Origin: JASGDN01 sp049841275
GTDB lineage: Bacteria; Chloroflexota; Chloroflexia; Thermomicrobiales; UBA6265
DNA length: 64,000 nt
Direction of reading: 5' to 3'
Assembly: GCA_049841275.1 (NCBI GenBank)
Contig: JASGDN010000030.1
Span: forward strand, 47,340-111,339
In this document: positions 24,579 through 33,669 of the stretch, piece by piece
Position numbering within the stretch: the stretch's first letter is position 1
Layout: each line of letters begins with the position of its first letter
Made by a program: the position numbers and the translations under genes
The notes under the pieces: model-generated
What the model saw: the letters and a program-made list of their open reading frames with translations, nothing else
Database searches by the model: none
Told to the model about the DNA's origin: nothing

Positions 24579-26414
24579 CTAGTCCGTCGAAGCTGCGGCC
24601 TCCAGGCGCACAATCGGGACGCCGATCGCTACCGATGCGCCTGGTTCCATCTCGACAGCCGCCACAGTGCCCGCTCGCTGGGCAACCACATCGTTCTCCA
24701 TCTTCATGGCTTCGACCACGGCAACAACCTGCCCGGCCACGACCTCATCGCCCGGCGCGACATTCACCCGGACCACCGTGCCCTGCACGCCACTCGCAAT
24801 CGTGTCCGCATCGCCAGCCGAACGGGACCCCGCCCCACCAGACCGTGGCTTCCGAGCCCGACCGTTCCGCCGCGTCCCGTTTGCCGGCGTCGCCTCCGCT
24901 CCGGCACTCATCGGAGCCAACACGTCCACCGAGAACCGGCGTCCGCCAACTTCCACCACCAGGCTGGTGCGATCCAGCACATCGTCAGCCGCGCCGGGGA
25001 CGGTCGCCGTCCCTGGCGCGCTGGCCGCTTCCAGCACATCCGGATGATCGGCAAGGAACGTCGTGAAGACGTCGCCCGAGACAAACGCCGGATTCGCCGT
25101 TGCCGCCAGGTGGAAGGGGATCGTCGTCGGCACGCCCTCGACCCGGAAGTCGTTCAGCGCACGCCGCAAGCGCCGCAACGCCTCATCACGATCGCGGCCC
25201 CAGGTCACCAGTTTGGCAATCATCGAGTCGTAGGATGCAGGAATCGTTTCCCCCTGCCGGAAGGCGGCATCGACCCGCACGCCAAACCCAGCTGGCTCGC
25301 GATAGGTGGCCAATGTCCCCGGCGCTGGCACGAACCCACGCGCAGCATCCTCCGCATTGATCCGGGCCTCGAATGCCCACCCATTCGGAGCCGGTGTGCC
25401 TCCGAACGAAAGCGGATGCCCCTCGGCAACACGAATCTGCTCGGCAACGAGATCGATGCCGGTCACCATCTCCGTCACCGTATGCTCGACCTGGATGCGC
25501 GTGTTCATCTCCAGAAAGTAGAACGATCCATCCGTGTCCAGCAGGTACTCCACCGTTCCGGCGCCGAGATAGCCCACCCGCTCGCCAAGGGCGACCGTCG
25601 CCTCCTGCAGGCGCGCGCGGAGGTCCGGTGTCACCGCGGTGGACGGCGACTCCTCGATCAACTTCTGATGACGGCGCTGGACGGAGCAGTCACGCTCCGG
25701 CAGGGCAACGACCGTCCCGAGGGTATCGCCGAAGACCTGGATCTCGATATGCCGGGGACGCTCCAGGTAGCGTTCGAGATATACCACCGGATTCGAGAAG
25801 TACCGTTCCGCCTCCCCATGGCTTCCAGCGAAGGCGTCCGGCAGCTCGTCCGGTGTCCGCGCGACCCGGAAACCGCGCCCTCCCCCGCCGCCAGCCGCCT
25901 TCACCGCGACTGGATAGCCGTGTACTTCCGCCCAGGCGTACGCTTCCTCCACGCTCGCCACGGGCTCCTGCGTACCGGGTACCACGGGAACGCCGGCCGC
26001 GATTGCGACGCGACGCGCCTCGACCTTGTCTCCCATCGCGGCAATCACGTCCGGCGATGGTCCGATAAAGGTCATGCCCGCAGCCGCGACCGCAGCCGCG
26101 AATCCGGCATTCTCGGCAAGGAAGCCATACCCCGGATGAACCGCGTCCGCACCAGCCTGCATCCCGACTGCAACGAGTCCTTCGACATTCAGGTACGGGA
26201 TACCAGCAGTTTCCGGAAGGCGATACGCATCGTCGGCAGCCAGGACATGCTGGGCATTTTCCTCGCCCGGCCCGTAGACCGCCACCGCCTCGATCCCGAG
26301 TTCGTGACACGCCCGGACGATCCGCATGGCGATCTCGCCCCGGTTCGCCACCAACACCCGCCGAATCGGCACGCCGCCCCGCTGCCCGGACTCCCCGCTC
26401 ACATGATTCCCCAT
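24579..26414 (-). CDS. biotin carboxylase with C-terminal BCCP domain (acyl-CoA carboxylase alpha subunit)
   Basis: About 611 residues. The biotin carboxylase part starts RRVLVANRGEIAMRIVRA, has the ATP-grasp segment VAVKAAGGGGGRGFRVA, ERDCSVQRRHQKLIEESP and FLEMNTRIQVEHTVTE. A linker of about 100 residues leads to a biotinyl domain with VVAVVEAMKMENDV, whose central Lys carries biotin. It carboxylates biotin and, with a carboxyltransferase encoded elsewhere, serves acetyl-, propionyl- or another acyl-CoA. The start is uncertain: ATG 26414 is listed, while a GTG about 12 codons later has GGGGA near it; an upstream extension in frame looks like non-coding sequence. No carboxyltransferase gene is adjacent. 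Confidence 0.9.
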   Translation of the reverse strand: MGNHVSGESGQRGGVPIRRVLVANRGEIAMRIVRACHELGIEAVAVYGPGEENAQHVLAADDAYRLPETAGIPYLNVEGLVAVGMQAGADAVHPGYGFLAENAGFAAAVAAAGMTFIGPSPDVIAAMGDKVEARRVAIAAGVPVVPGTQEPVASVEEAYAWAEVHGYPVAVKAAGGGGGRGFRVARTPDELPDAFAGSHGEAERYFSNPVVYLERYLERPRHIEIQVFGDTLGTVVALPERDCSVQRRHQKLIEESPSTAVTPDLRARLQEATVALGERVGYLGAGTVEYLLDTDGSFYFLEMNTRIQVEHTVTEMVTGIDLVAEQIRVAEGHPLSFGGTPAPNGWAFEARINAEDAARGFVPAPGTLATYREPAGFGVRVDAAFRQGETIPASYDSMIAKLVTWGRDRDEALRRLRRALNDFRVEGVPTTIPFHLAATANPAFVSGDVFTTFLADHPDVLEAASAPGTATVPGAADDVLDRTSLVVEVGGRRFSVDVLAPMSAGAEATPANGTRRNGRARKPRSGGAGSRSAGDADTIASGVQGTVVRVNVAPGDEVVAGQVVAVVEAMKMENDVVAQRAGTVAAVEMEPGASVAIGVPIVRLEAAASTD

Positions 26415-26678
26415 TCTGCGCGCCAGAAGCGCGATTCCGCCGATTCCGACGTAGATCAAGGCAACGCCGCCAATGGTGACGGAGCGACCCGAACGGCGCA
26501 AGGTTTCCTTCCGGTATGCTACCTTCTCCGCGGCCTGGATTTTGCCGGACATCCTGTCCGCATGGGCCTGCAGGAAAGCATCGCCTGGGCGCGACCGATA
26601 TGCGTTCCGGTCCGCGGATTCCTGAACGACAGTACTGGCTTACGAACGCCAGTCGGGTCAAGGATCGAGAGAGCGTTG

Positions 26679-28469
26679 ATGAGCGATCGGCCCCTTCAAT
26701 TCGACGGCTCCGCCGCCATTCCACCGGCATTGCAGCATGCAACGCCCTCTGTCCGCGACAGGCACGAAGCAGCCTCCTGGCAATCCTTCCTCCAGACCCA
26801 CGCCGCCATCCTGACTGTGCTCACAGGATTCCTCGGGAGCTGGCTCATCGTTCCAACGATGGTCAACGCGCCCGTTTCAGACGACTGGGTCTATTCCCGG
26901 TCCGTCGAGATTTTGCTCCAGCAACAGCACCTGAAGATCCTCGACCTCTCAGTCGTCACCCTCGTCTCCCAGGTCGTCTGGGGCGCGCTCTTCTCGATCA
27001 TCTTCGGCACATCGTTCGGCGCGATGCGCCTCTCCACGCTCGTGCTCTTCTTCCTCAGCGGGATTGCACTCTACGGGATATGTCGTGAGCTTCGGGTCGA
27101 CCGCACGCGCTCGGCGCTGGGCGTCGCCGCCTATCTCTTCAACCCCCTCACGTTCGCACTCGCGTTCTCCTTCATGACAGACCCGCAGTTTCTCTCGTGG
27201 CTCACCATCGCCACGTACTTCTACATCCGGGGACTGAATCCCGATGCGCCGGACACCCGCGCGCTGATCCTCGGCTCGGCCTTCGCATCGATCGCCTTCC
27301 TCACCCGGCAACAGGGCATCCTGATCCCACTCGCTGTCGGCCTCTATCTGGTCGCCGCGCGACGCTGGCGTTTCGATCTCGACGGCCTGAAGACCGCATT
27401 CAAGGTCGCTGGCATTCCGGCGTTGATCATGATCGTCTACTACATCTGGATCTTCTCGACAGGAGCACCGGAACAACAGAGCGCCTTCCTCGACCAGATG
27501 GTCGGCGCCGGTCTGCGCGACACCCGCATCCTTGCCAGCCGCATGACGTTCATCGAGATGATGTACATCGGGCTCTTCGTCTTCCCGATCGTGCTGGCCG
27601 CCATCCCCTTCATCGGAACCTACCGCTTCCCACGAAAGCCGTTCGGCATCGCCCTGGCGCTCATCTGGACCATCATCCTCGTGGCAGGCGTCATGATCTT
27701 CACCGGCCGCGATCACTTCTTCCCCTACATCCCCCAGTTCCTTGGCCTGCAAGGCACCGGTCCAACGGACCTCATCGGCGGTCGTACGGCGCTGATCGAG
27801 CAGCCCTATCCGCAACAACCGTTCAACCGGGTCACAACCGGCATCGTCGCCCTGGCCTCCCTCGGGTTTGCGCTCTTCGTCGCCCGGAAGATGAGCACCG
27901 CCTTCACGGCCGACCGCGCCGGGGCCTCATTGCTCGCCTGCATCGGCATCTGGCAGGTTTTCGGCATCCTTCCCCCGTCCTATCACTTCCGGAACTGGAT
28001 CATCTCCGTCGACCGCTACCTGATCCCGATGATCCCGTTCGCCATCGGTCTCGTCCTCTGGTCCCTGCGTGGCACCCGCATCTGGCAGCCGCTCGGCTGG
28101 ATCGCCATCGCGGCATTCGCGATTTTCGCCACCGCCAGCACACGCGACTTCCTCGTCTTCCAACAAGCGACCTGGGAATTCGCTCAGGAGACGGTCGATA
28201 GCGGCATCCCGATGACCCAGCTCGATGCCGGATCGTCGTGGGATGGCTACCATCTCTACGAATACGGCGAATCGCGCGGCATCCACCAGCAAACCAAGGG
28301 CGGTCCCTGGTGGACCAACCTCTTCGCCCCAGCCACGGATTCCACCTATGTCATCGCCACCAACGTCCCGGAGGGGTACACCGCGATCGGTGAGCGGGAG
28401 TATTCCTCCTGGCTCCACCGCAACGGCCAGTACCTCTATCTTTCGAAGAAGAACGATACGCCGGGCTGA
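26679..28469 (+). CDS. multi-pass GT-C glycosyltransferase (ArnT/PMT-like)
   Basis: A 596-residue protein starting at ATG 26679 after GAGAGAG. One N-terminal helix (about 40-60) is followed by the extracytoplasmic loop NAPVSDDWVYSRSVE, whose Asp pair is the typical catalytic signature of lipid-phosphate-sugar-dependent GT-C enzymes. Some eleven hydrophobic segments follow, then a soluble C-terminal portion of about 110 residues with DAGSSWDGYHLYEYG. Such enzymes move a sugar from a polyprenyl-phosphate donor to a protein or glycan outside the membrane. It is the first gene of a rightward operon with a GT2 that could make the donor. An upstream continuation of the same frame is antisense to the biotin carboxylase gene and was not used. 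Confidence 0.82.
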   Translation: MSDRPLQFDGSAAIPPALQHATPSVRDRHEAASWQSFLQTHAAILTVLTGFLGSWLIVPTMVNAPVSDDWVYSRSVEILLQQQHLKILDLSVVTLVSQVVWGALFSIIFGTSFGAMRLSTLVLFFLSGIALYGICRELRVDRTRSALGVAAYLFNPLTFALAFSFMTDPQFLSWLTIATYFYIRGLNPDAPDTRALILGSAFASIAFLTRQQGILIPLAVGLYLVAARRWRFDLDGLKTAFKVAGIPALIMIVYYIWIFSTGAPEQQSAFLDQMVGAGLRDTRILASRMTFIEMMYIGLFVFPIVLAAIPFIGTYRFPRKPFGIALALIWTIILVAGVMIFTGRDHFFPYIPQFLGLQGTGPTDLIGGRTALIEQPYPQQPFNRVTTGIVALASLGFALFVARKMSTAFTADRAGASLLACIGIWQVFGILPPSYHFRNWIISVDRYLIPMIPFAIGLVLWSLRGTRIWQPLGWIAIAAFAIFATASTRDFLVFQQATWEFAQETVDSGIPMTQLDAGSSWDGYHLYEYGESRGIHQQTKGGPWWTNLFAPATDSTYVIATNVPEGYTAIGEREYSSWLHRNGQYLYLSKKNDTPG

Positions 28470-28532
28470 TGGCCCAGGACTTGCCCCACGCTCGACCGGA
28501 ACCACGCACTGCTTCGCCGCTGGAGTTGACTC

Positions 28533-29318
28533 ATGTGGAATGGCAAGACAGTCTCGGTAATCCTCGGCACCTACGCCGAGCGCGATTCGATCTACAACGA
28601 CATCCAGGGCTTCTTCGAGACCGGCGTCGTCGATGAGGTCCTGGTCGTCAACAACAATGCCGAACCCGGAACCAAGGAAGAAGTCGAGCGCACCAACGCC
28701 AGGCAGGTCTTCGAGAGCCGGCAAGGCTACGGCTGGTCCTATCGCCGCGGCCTGCAGGAGGCGACCGGCGACCTGCTCGTGCTCTGCGAGCCGGATGGCA
28801 CATTCCTCCCCCGCGACATCCTGAAACTGCTCACCTACTCCGACGACTGCGACGCCGTGTTCGGCACACGCACCACGCGCGAGATGATCTGGCGCGGCGC
28901 GAACATGGGGTTCTTCCTGAAATGGGGCAACTGGGCCGTTGCGAAGCTGGTCGAAGTGCTCTTCAATACCAGCCATCTGAGCGATGTCGGCTGTACCTAT
29001 CGCCTCATCACCCGGGAGACCCTGGGCAGGATCCAGGACAAGTTCAGCGTTGGCGGCAGCCACTTCGGCCCGGAGTTGATGCTGCTCGTCATCACGTCAG
29101 GCGCACGCGTGGTCGAGGTTCCCGTAAACTACCTGCCACGCGTCGGCGAATCGTCCGTCACCGGCGATATCAAGAAGGCCGTGAAGCTCGGTCTCCAGAT
29201 GATCGTCTTCATCACGCGGTTCCGGCTCACCCATCCAATGCGCCGGACGACAGGCACGGCCCACCGCACGCTCGATACCGATCGGCCCAAGGCGGCATCG
29301 CCATCGTCGCTGTCCTGA
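28533..29318 (+). CDS. family-2 glycosyltransferase (dolichol-phosphate-sugar synthase type)
   Basis: A 261-residue soluble GT2. The N-terminus has VSVILGTYAERDSIYNDI, then VLVVNNNAEPGTKEE, a GYGWSYRRGLQEATGDLLVLCEPDGTF segment containing the metal-binding acidic residues, and DVGCTYRLITRETL farther on. It resembles polyprenyl-phosphate-mannose/glucose synthases in layout but lacks C-terminal membrane helices. It probably makes the lipid-linked sugar donor used by the flanking GT-C enzymes. The start ATG follows TGGAG. It lies 63 bp after the GT-C gene, in the same operon. Confidence 0.8.
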   Translation: MWNGKTVSVILGTYAERDSIYNDIQGFFETGVVDEVLVVNNNAEPGTKEEVERTNARQVFESRQGYGWSYRRGLQEATGDLLVLCEPDGTFLPRDILKLLTYSDDCDAVFGTRTTREMIWRGANMGFFLKWGNWAVAKLVEVLFNTSHLSDVGCTYRLITRETLGRIQDKFSVGGSHFGPELMLLVITSGARVVEVPVNYLPRVGESSVTGDIKKAVKLGLQMIVFITRFRLTHPMRRTTGTAHRTLDTDRPKAASPSSLS

Positions 29319-29359
29319 ATTCGCCAGGGCCCGATCACCACCAAGACGGGAGCTTTCGG

Positions 29360-30097
29360 ATGTCTGCTTCGACCACAACGGAACGGCCGCATACCACCGG
29401 CGACCACGGCCAGACCGATTTCGACGCCATCGCGGCCGAATACGACGACAGCCTGCCGCACCACGTCATGGATCACTACCTCGACAAGCGGGTGGAGTTC
29501 ATCCGACGCTACGTCGCACCCGGCAGCGCGATCCTCGATGTCGGATGCGGTACCGGCGTCCTCGCCAAGCGTCTCGCCGCCAAAGGCTATGCGGTCACCG
29601 GGATGGACCCGTTCGACGGAATGCTCGCCTATCTTCGCCAGCGCGCGCCGGAAATCCATGCCGTGCAGGGGCGCGGCGAGCAGATGCCCTTCGCAGACAA
29701 CACCTTCGACCTCGCCTACTGCGTCGCCGTGATGCACCACGTCGCCGATCCGCAGGACGTTCACGACACGCTGAAGGAGATGGTACGCGTCACCAGACCG
29801 GGCGGACACATCCTCGTCTGGGATCACAACCCGCGCAATCCCTACTGGCCGCTCCTGATGAAGCGGGTGCCGCAGGATACCGGGGCAGAACGCCTGATCC
29901 CAGAAAAGGAGATCCTGGACGGCCTCACCGCCGGCGGCGCCTGGCCGATGCATGTCGAGGCGCTCGGCCTGATGCCCGATTTCACCCCGAAATCGCTGGT
30001 TCCCGTGATGGCGAAGGTGGAAGCGCTCGTTGAGCACACGCCCCTCGTCAATCGCCTCTGCGCGCACAACGTCATCCTCGCAGTCAAGGGCAGCTAG
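29360..30097 (+). CDS. class I SAM-dependent methyltransferase
   Basis: A 245-residue protein starting at ATG 29360 after GGGAG. It has motif I ILDVGCGTGVLAKRLA, the acidic residue after strand 2 (VTGMDPFDGML), QMPFADNTFDLAYCV and an HHVADP loop typical of the Methyltransf_11 type. No membrane segment is present. It lies between two glycosyltransferase genes, so the likely substrate is a sugar or lipid-linked glycan, but this is only context. Its stop is 6 bp before the next gene. The frame also runs farther upstream, across the GT2 gene, and that part was discarded. Confidence 0.85.
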   Translation: MSASTTTERPHTTGDHGQTDFDAIAAEYDDSLPHHVMDHYLDKRVEFIRRYVAPGSAILDVGCGTGVLAKRLAAKGYAVTGMDPFDGMLAYLRQRAPEIHAVQGRGEQMPFADNTFDLAYCVAVMHHVADPQDVHDTLKEMVRVTRPGGHILVWDHNPRNPYWPLLMKRVPQDTGAERLIPEKEILDGLTAGGAWPMHVEALGLMPDFTPKSLVPVMAKVEALVEHTPLVNRLCAHNVILAVKGS

Positions 30098-30103
30098 GGC
30101 GGC

Positions 30104-31540
30104 ATGACAGACGCATCGACCGCCCCTTCACCATCGAACACGACACTCGATCCGTCCCTGCTCAAGGCTTCCACGATCCGGGGCCACTGGTGGCAGGATC
30201 GCCGCCTATGGCATGGGCTGATCGCCGTGGTCCTCTTCGCGTTCTCTACGGGCGTCTATTTCAACGGCAACGAGACCACCGACTTTCACCAGGACGAGAG
30301 CCGCTGGCTGAATCGCGCCCACTACTTCGCCGACCTCCTCGATCCGTTCGGCCCGACCTGGGAGGATCAGTACCTCACACGCGGCCAACCCCCGGTCGGC
30401 TCCTACGTCATGGGCATCGGGTTGCTGCTGCAAGGCCGCGACCTCGACACGAACCTCGCCTGGGACTTCCGGCGCGGATCGGCATTCAACATGGACAATG
30501 GCATGTTCCCCAGCGCCGGGGACATGCAGGCAGGACGCCGCACCAACAACGTTCTCGGCGCCCTGGCGGTCGTCGCGGTCTTCCTGATCGTCACGAACCT
30601 CACGAACACCTTCGGAGGCCTCGCCGCGGCGCTGCTCCTGGTCGCGAATCCGCTCCAATCCTGGCACAACCGGCTTGCGCTCGCGGACACCACGCTCACC
30701 GTTACGCTGGCTTTGCTGCTGCTGACGCTGGTGCATCTGATGCGCAGGCCACGCTGGAGCTTCGCTATCCTCGTCGGAGTGCTGGTCGGACTCGGCGGCG
30801 CGAACAAGTTCACGCCACTGGCGCTCGCCGTCCCGCTCGCCGGGCTCGGTTTCCTGATGCTCGTGCAAAGTTGGTGGGCGGGCAGAAAACTGAACGACCC
30901 ATCCATGCGCGGGTGGAAGGGACTTCCGCCCCTGCGCGATGTCAGCTGGATGCTGATGTCCACGCCGTTCGTGGCGGGATTCGTCTTCGTCGCGGTCTAC
31001 CCCTATCTCTGGCCCGATCCCATCGGGCGGGCGCTGGTCCTGCTTCGCTTCCGGCAGCAGGAAATGGCAAGCCAGTCGCGTGTCTATCCGGACCGCAACA
31101 TTGCCAACACGACGGAAGCGTTCCACCGTACCTGGGATTACCTGACCGGCCAGTGGAGCGGCACCCAGCGATTCCTCGACCAGCAGGGATTGCCGTCTCT
31201 CGGAGACACGCTGGCCGGCCTCGATGTCTGGCTTGCGTTGGCAGGAATCGCCTTCCTGGCCATCCTCGCCGCCCGGAAGGGACTGCGCAGCCCGCACCTG
31301 ATGGTCCTTGCCATTGTCGTCGTCGAGTCCGCCACCGTCGTGCTGTCGATGCGGACCGATTTCGAGCGCTATTACTTGCCGATCGTCCTCGGGAACGTCG
31401 TGACCGCTGGTGTCTTCGCCGGGGTCATCGGGTCGCTCGTCTGGCGTCTCGTCCCCAGTCGAGTCCGCCATACCCGGCGAGCCCAGCCGTCCATCTGGAC
31501 CTCCGGCCGACCGGTGCTGAAGGAGCAGAGCGGTGATTGA
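30104..31540 (+). CDS. GT39/PMT-family multi-pass glycosyltransferase
   Basis: A 478-residue membrane protein with about nine to ten hydrophobic helices. The first extracytoplasmic loop has NETTDFHQDESRWLNRAHYF; the Asp-Glu pair matches the catalytic DE motif of protein O-mannosyltransferases. Further landmarks are QPPVGSYVMGIG and NPLQSWHNRLALADTT. It probably transfers a polyprenyl-phosphate sugar to an exported protein or glycan. It is a distant relative of the first GT-C enzyme of this operon but shorter and without the long soluble tail. It begins 6 bp after the methyltransferase and overlaps the next gene by 8 bp. Confidence 0.82.
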   Translation: MTDASTAPSPSNTTLDPSLLKASTIRGHWWQDRRLWHGLIAVVLFAFSTGVYFNGNETTDFHQDESRWLNRAHYFADLLDPFGPTWEDQYLTRGQPPVGSYVMGIGLLLQGRDLDTNLAWDFRRGSAFNMDNGMFPSAGDMQAGRRTNNVLGALAVVAVFLIVTNLTNTFGGLAAALLLVANPLQSWHNRLALADTTLTVTLALLLLTLVHLMRRPRWSFAILVGVLVGLGGANKFTPLALAVPLAGLGFLMLVQSWWAGRKLNDPSMRGWKGLPPLRDVSWMLMSTPFVAGFVFVAVYPYLWPDPIGRALVLLRFRQQEMASQSRVYPDRNIANTTEAFHRTWDYLTGQWSGTQRFLDQQGLPSLGDTLAGLDVWLALAGIAFLAILAARKGLRSPHLMVLAIVVVESATVVLSMRTDFERYYLPIVLGNVVTAGVFAGVIGSLVWRLVPSRVRHTRRAQPSIWTSGRPVLKEQSGD

Positions 31541-32981
31541 CCAGACATCGCGCTCCCGCCTCCCGGCCGGGCAGAAGATCGGAATCGTCGCGGCGCTGGT
31601 CATCCCGCTGCTGGTGGCCGGATTCTTCCTCGTGATCTGGCTCAAGCCACACGACGGAGTGGACCGCCTCGCTGGCTTGAAACTGGGCCAGCCCGGCATC
31701 GTTACCTCTCCGAACGGCCTGCTCGACGCGGACGACATGAAGTCCCTCTACAACATCACCAACGATGGCAGCCTCTTCGGGATGCCCATGGCTGTGCGGA
31801 TCGTGCGTGTCTCCGCACCTATGACGCAGTCCGAAACGCAGGATGCCGCCGAGGAATACTTCAGCACCACGTCGATCGAGACGGAGTCGGGCGCGAAGAA
31901 TGGACTGCTCTTCTACATCGCCGTCCCCCTCAACCAGCCACGCGCGGCCACTGCTGCCTTCGCACCGGGCGAGCACTTCTTCCCCGAGAACGGTCTCACC
32001 CAGGAACGGCTGGATCGCACGCTTGCCGAGGTCGTGCAGCCCCACCTGGCTACCGGCAATTATGCCGACGCCGCGAAACAGGGAGCGGCCTGGGTCGTCT
32101 ACGACCAGCTCTTCGGCACGCTACCGCGCGTGCCGCTCTCCCACGGTCAACAGATCCTCAATCACCTGACGAACTGGGCCTTCGCTCCGCTCATCGGCAT
32201 CCTCGCGGCCGGGTACGTCGCTCTCGCCGTCTGGACGAGACGAGCGGCGCGCAGGAACCACGGACGTGCCGCCGCGCCGGTGACCTCCGTTTACACCGCC
32301 GCCGCAATCGCCCGCGGGCGTGCCGACGATGCCTTGCCAGCCGGGGCGATGTTCGCCCTTTTCGAGCGTGGAAATCTCCGGCTCTCGGCAAACCGCCGGG
32401 GGATCGAGACGGGTCCGGAACCGGACATGGACGATCCGTTCGCCTGCGCGATCTGGGAACGCATCAACGAACTCGCTGAACGCACGGGCGGCATCATCCC
32501 ACCGGGCGCGATCGGCCGGCTCGATGACGCGCTGGCACCGCAGCTCACCTACCTACGGACGCGGCTCGCGGACGAAGGCCAGTTCTCCTCCCGCATTCCC
32601 GCGCTAAACCGCCTGCTGTGGGGAATCGGGATTGCCTTTCTCTTCGTTATCGGCTACCTGCTCGTCCCGGCGCTCGTAAGCCGGGCAGCCGCCGGATTCC
32701 TTATGGTCATCGTGGCGGTTGCCGTGCTCGCGTGCATTACCTGGTGGACGTTCCATCGCTCACGATCCACGGAGGCCGGTATCCAGGAGGCCGGCACCTG
32801 GCTCGGCGCTGTACGGAGAGCAGCCTTGGCCGGCGATGCCGACGCAATCGCCACGCTGAGGACCTACCGGTTGATCCTGCGACAGGAGGACCTGATCGCC
32901 GACCGGGAGATCGTCACCGAAGACTACGGGACGCAGGCGCCACAGTTCCTCGCCCTCGTCCGGGGCATGAGCATCGCCTGA
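31533..32981 (+). CDS. TPM-domain membrane protein (YgcG/MOLO-1-like)
   Basis: A 482-residue protein with an N-terminal membrane helix (about 17-38), an extracytoplasmic TPM-type domain (about 60-200), and at least three later helices (about 210-230, 368-390 and 395-412). The domain shows AEEYFSTTSIETESGAKN, LLFYIAVPLN and FFPENGLTQERLDRTLAEV, the last typical of the TPM_phosphatase/Psb32 fold. Family roles vary, and no enzymatic function is certain. The C-terminal roughly 70 residues are cytoplasmic and helical. GTG 31533 follows AAGGAG and overlaps the upstream GT gene by 8 bp, so it is probably translated with the glycosylation operon. A hairpin at 32998-33044 ends the unit. Confidence 0.7.
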   Translation: MIDQTSRSRLPAGQKIGIVAALVIPLLVAGFFLVIWLKPHDGVDRLAGLKLGQPGIVTSPNGLLDADDMKSLYNITNDGSLFGMPMAVRIVRVSAPMTQSETQDAAEEYFSTTSIETESGAKNGLLFYIAVPLNQPRAATAAFAPGEHFFPENGLTQERLDRTLAEVVQPHLATGNYADAAKQGAAWVVYDQLFGTLPRVPLSHGQQILNHLTNWAFAPLIGILAAGYVALAVWTRRAARRNHGRAAAPVTSVYTAAAIARGRADDALPAGAMFALFERGNLRLSANRRGIETGPEPDMDDPFACAIWERINELAERTGGIIPPGAIGRLDDALAPQLTYLRTRLADEGQFSSRIPALNRLLWGIGIAFLFVIGYLLVPALVSRAAAGFLMVIVAVAVLACITWWTFHRSRSTEAGIQEAGTWLGAVRRAALAGDADAIATLRTYRLILRQEDLIADREIVTEDYGTQAPQFLALVRGMSIA

Positions 32982-32997
32982 CGGGAATCGCATTGCA

Positions 32998-33044
32998 GAC
33001 AACGACCCCTGGGAAGCGCGAATGGCCTCTCAGGGGTCGTTGTC
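32998..33044. terminator. hairpin between convergent operons
   Basis: A 14-bp perfect stem (32998-33011, GACAACGACCCCTG, with 33031-33044) around a 19-base loop, between the TPM gene end and the convergent rmlC stop at 33049. No T-tract is present. Confidence 0.65.
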
Positions 33045-33048
33045 ATAC

Positions 33049-33669
33049 CTACGCGCGCGTGGCGTACCAGGCGCGGACGGCATCGTAGGAGAAAGGCGAG
33101 CCGTCGCGGAAGGTGATGCCCGCTTCGGAGAATGGGGTGCGCCCTTCGTCGCCGGGATCGTAGATCCGGTTCGGGAAGTTGAGCAGCGTCGCCGGCCCCT
33201 CGCTCGTCACCACGAAGCCGTGCAACGTGCGCGGCGGGATCGTCACCAGCAGCGGGGCCGGACCGTCGGCGGGCGCCGCCAGCTCGACCAGCATCACCGT
33301 GCCCTGGCTCGGCGAATCCGGACGCGGATCGGCGATCGCCACCACGATCCGGCCCGAGACACAGTAGAAGCGATCCGTCTGATGCTGGTGGACGTGCCAC
33401 TTGTCGATGTCGCGCGCCACCCCCGACGCCGTCATCGACGTGTAGACCTGCTGGAAGGGCATCGTCGGCCCGAAGACGTCCGGCCAGTCGGCGCGCAACA
33501 GCTCGGTCAACGTCCCGCGCGGATCGCGGTGCGTGGTGAGGCCATGCACGATCACGTCAGGGATCGCCCAGGGCGATCCAGCCGCCGTCACCAACGCCTG
33601 CCCCACTGCGTCGAGCGTCGCGTCGCTGAAGGCCGAGAGGTCGAGTGCCGGGGCTACCGTGTCGATCAC
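33049..33669 (-). CDS. rmlC: dTDP-4-dehydrorhamnose 3,5-epimerase family cupin
   Basis: A 206-residue cupin. WHVHQHQTDRFYCVSG, PPRTLHGFVV and the loop NFPNRIYDPGDEGR correspond to the active-site strands of the RmlC family, which epimerises dTDP-4-keto-6-deoxyglucose at C3 and C5 in dTDP-L-rhamnose synthesis. It is more divergent than the other rml proteins, so an activity on a related 6-deoxy sugar is possible. GTG 33669 is set by a perfect AGGAGGT six bases upstream and by a GTGA overlap with the rmlB stop. It is the last gene of the leftward rmlADBC operon. Confidence 0.85.
   Translation of the reverse strand: MIDTVAPALDLSAFSDATLDAVGQALVTAAGSPWAIPDVIVHGLTTHRDPRGTLTELLRADWPDVFGPTMPFQQVYTSMTASGVARDIDKWHVHQHQTDRFYCVSGRIVVAIADPRPDSPSQGTVMLVELAAPADGPAPLLVTIPPRTLHGFVVTSEGPATLLNFPNRIYDPGDEGRTPFSEAGITFRDGSPFSYDAVRAWYATRA

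Noticed and set aside
25044..26678. An open frame running into the GT-C gene, which would make a protein of more than 1,100 residues
   Set aside because: This stretch is antisense to the well-supported biotin carboxylase gene, is Arg/Pro/His-rich without family motifs, and the GT-C gene has its own start and ribosome binding site at 26679.
30206..31738. A minus-strand open frame of about 510 codons
   Set aside because: Antisense to the PMT-like gene. Its extremely acidic and basic composition is the complement of hydrophobic codons, a common artefact opposite membrane proteins.
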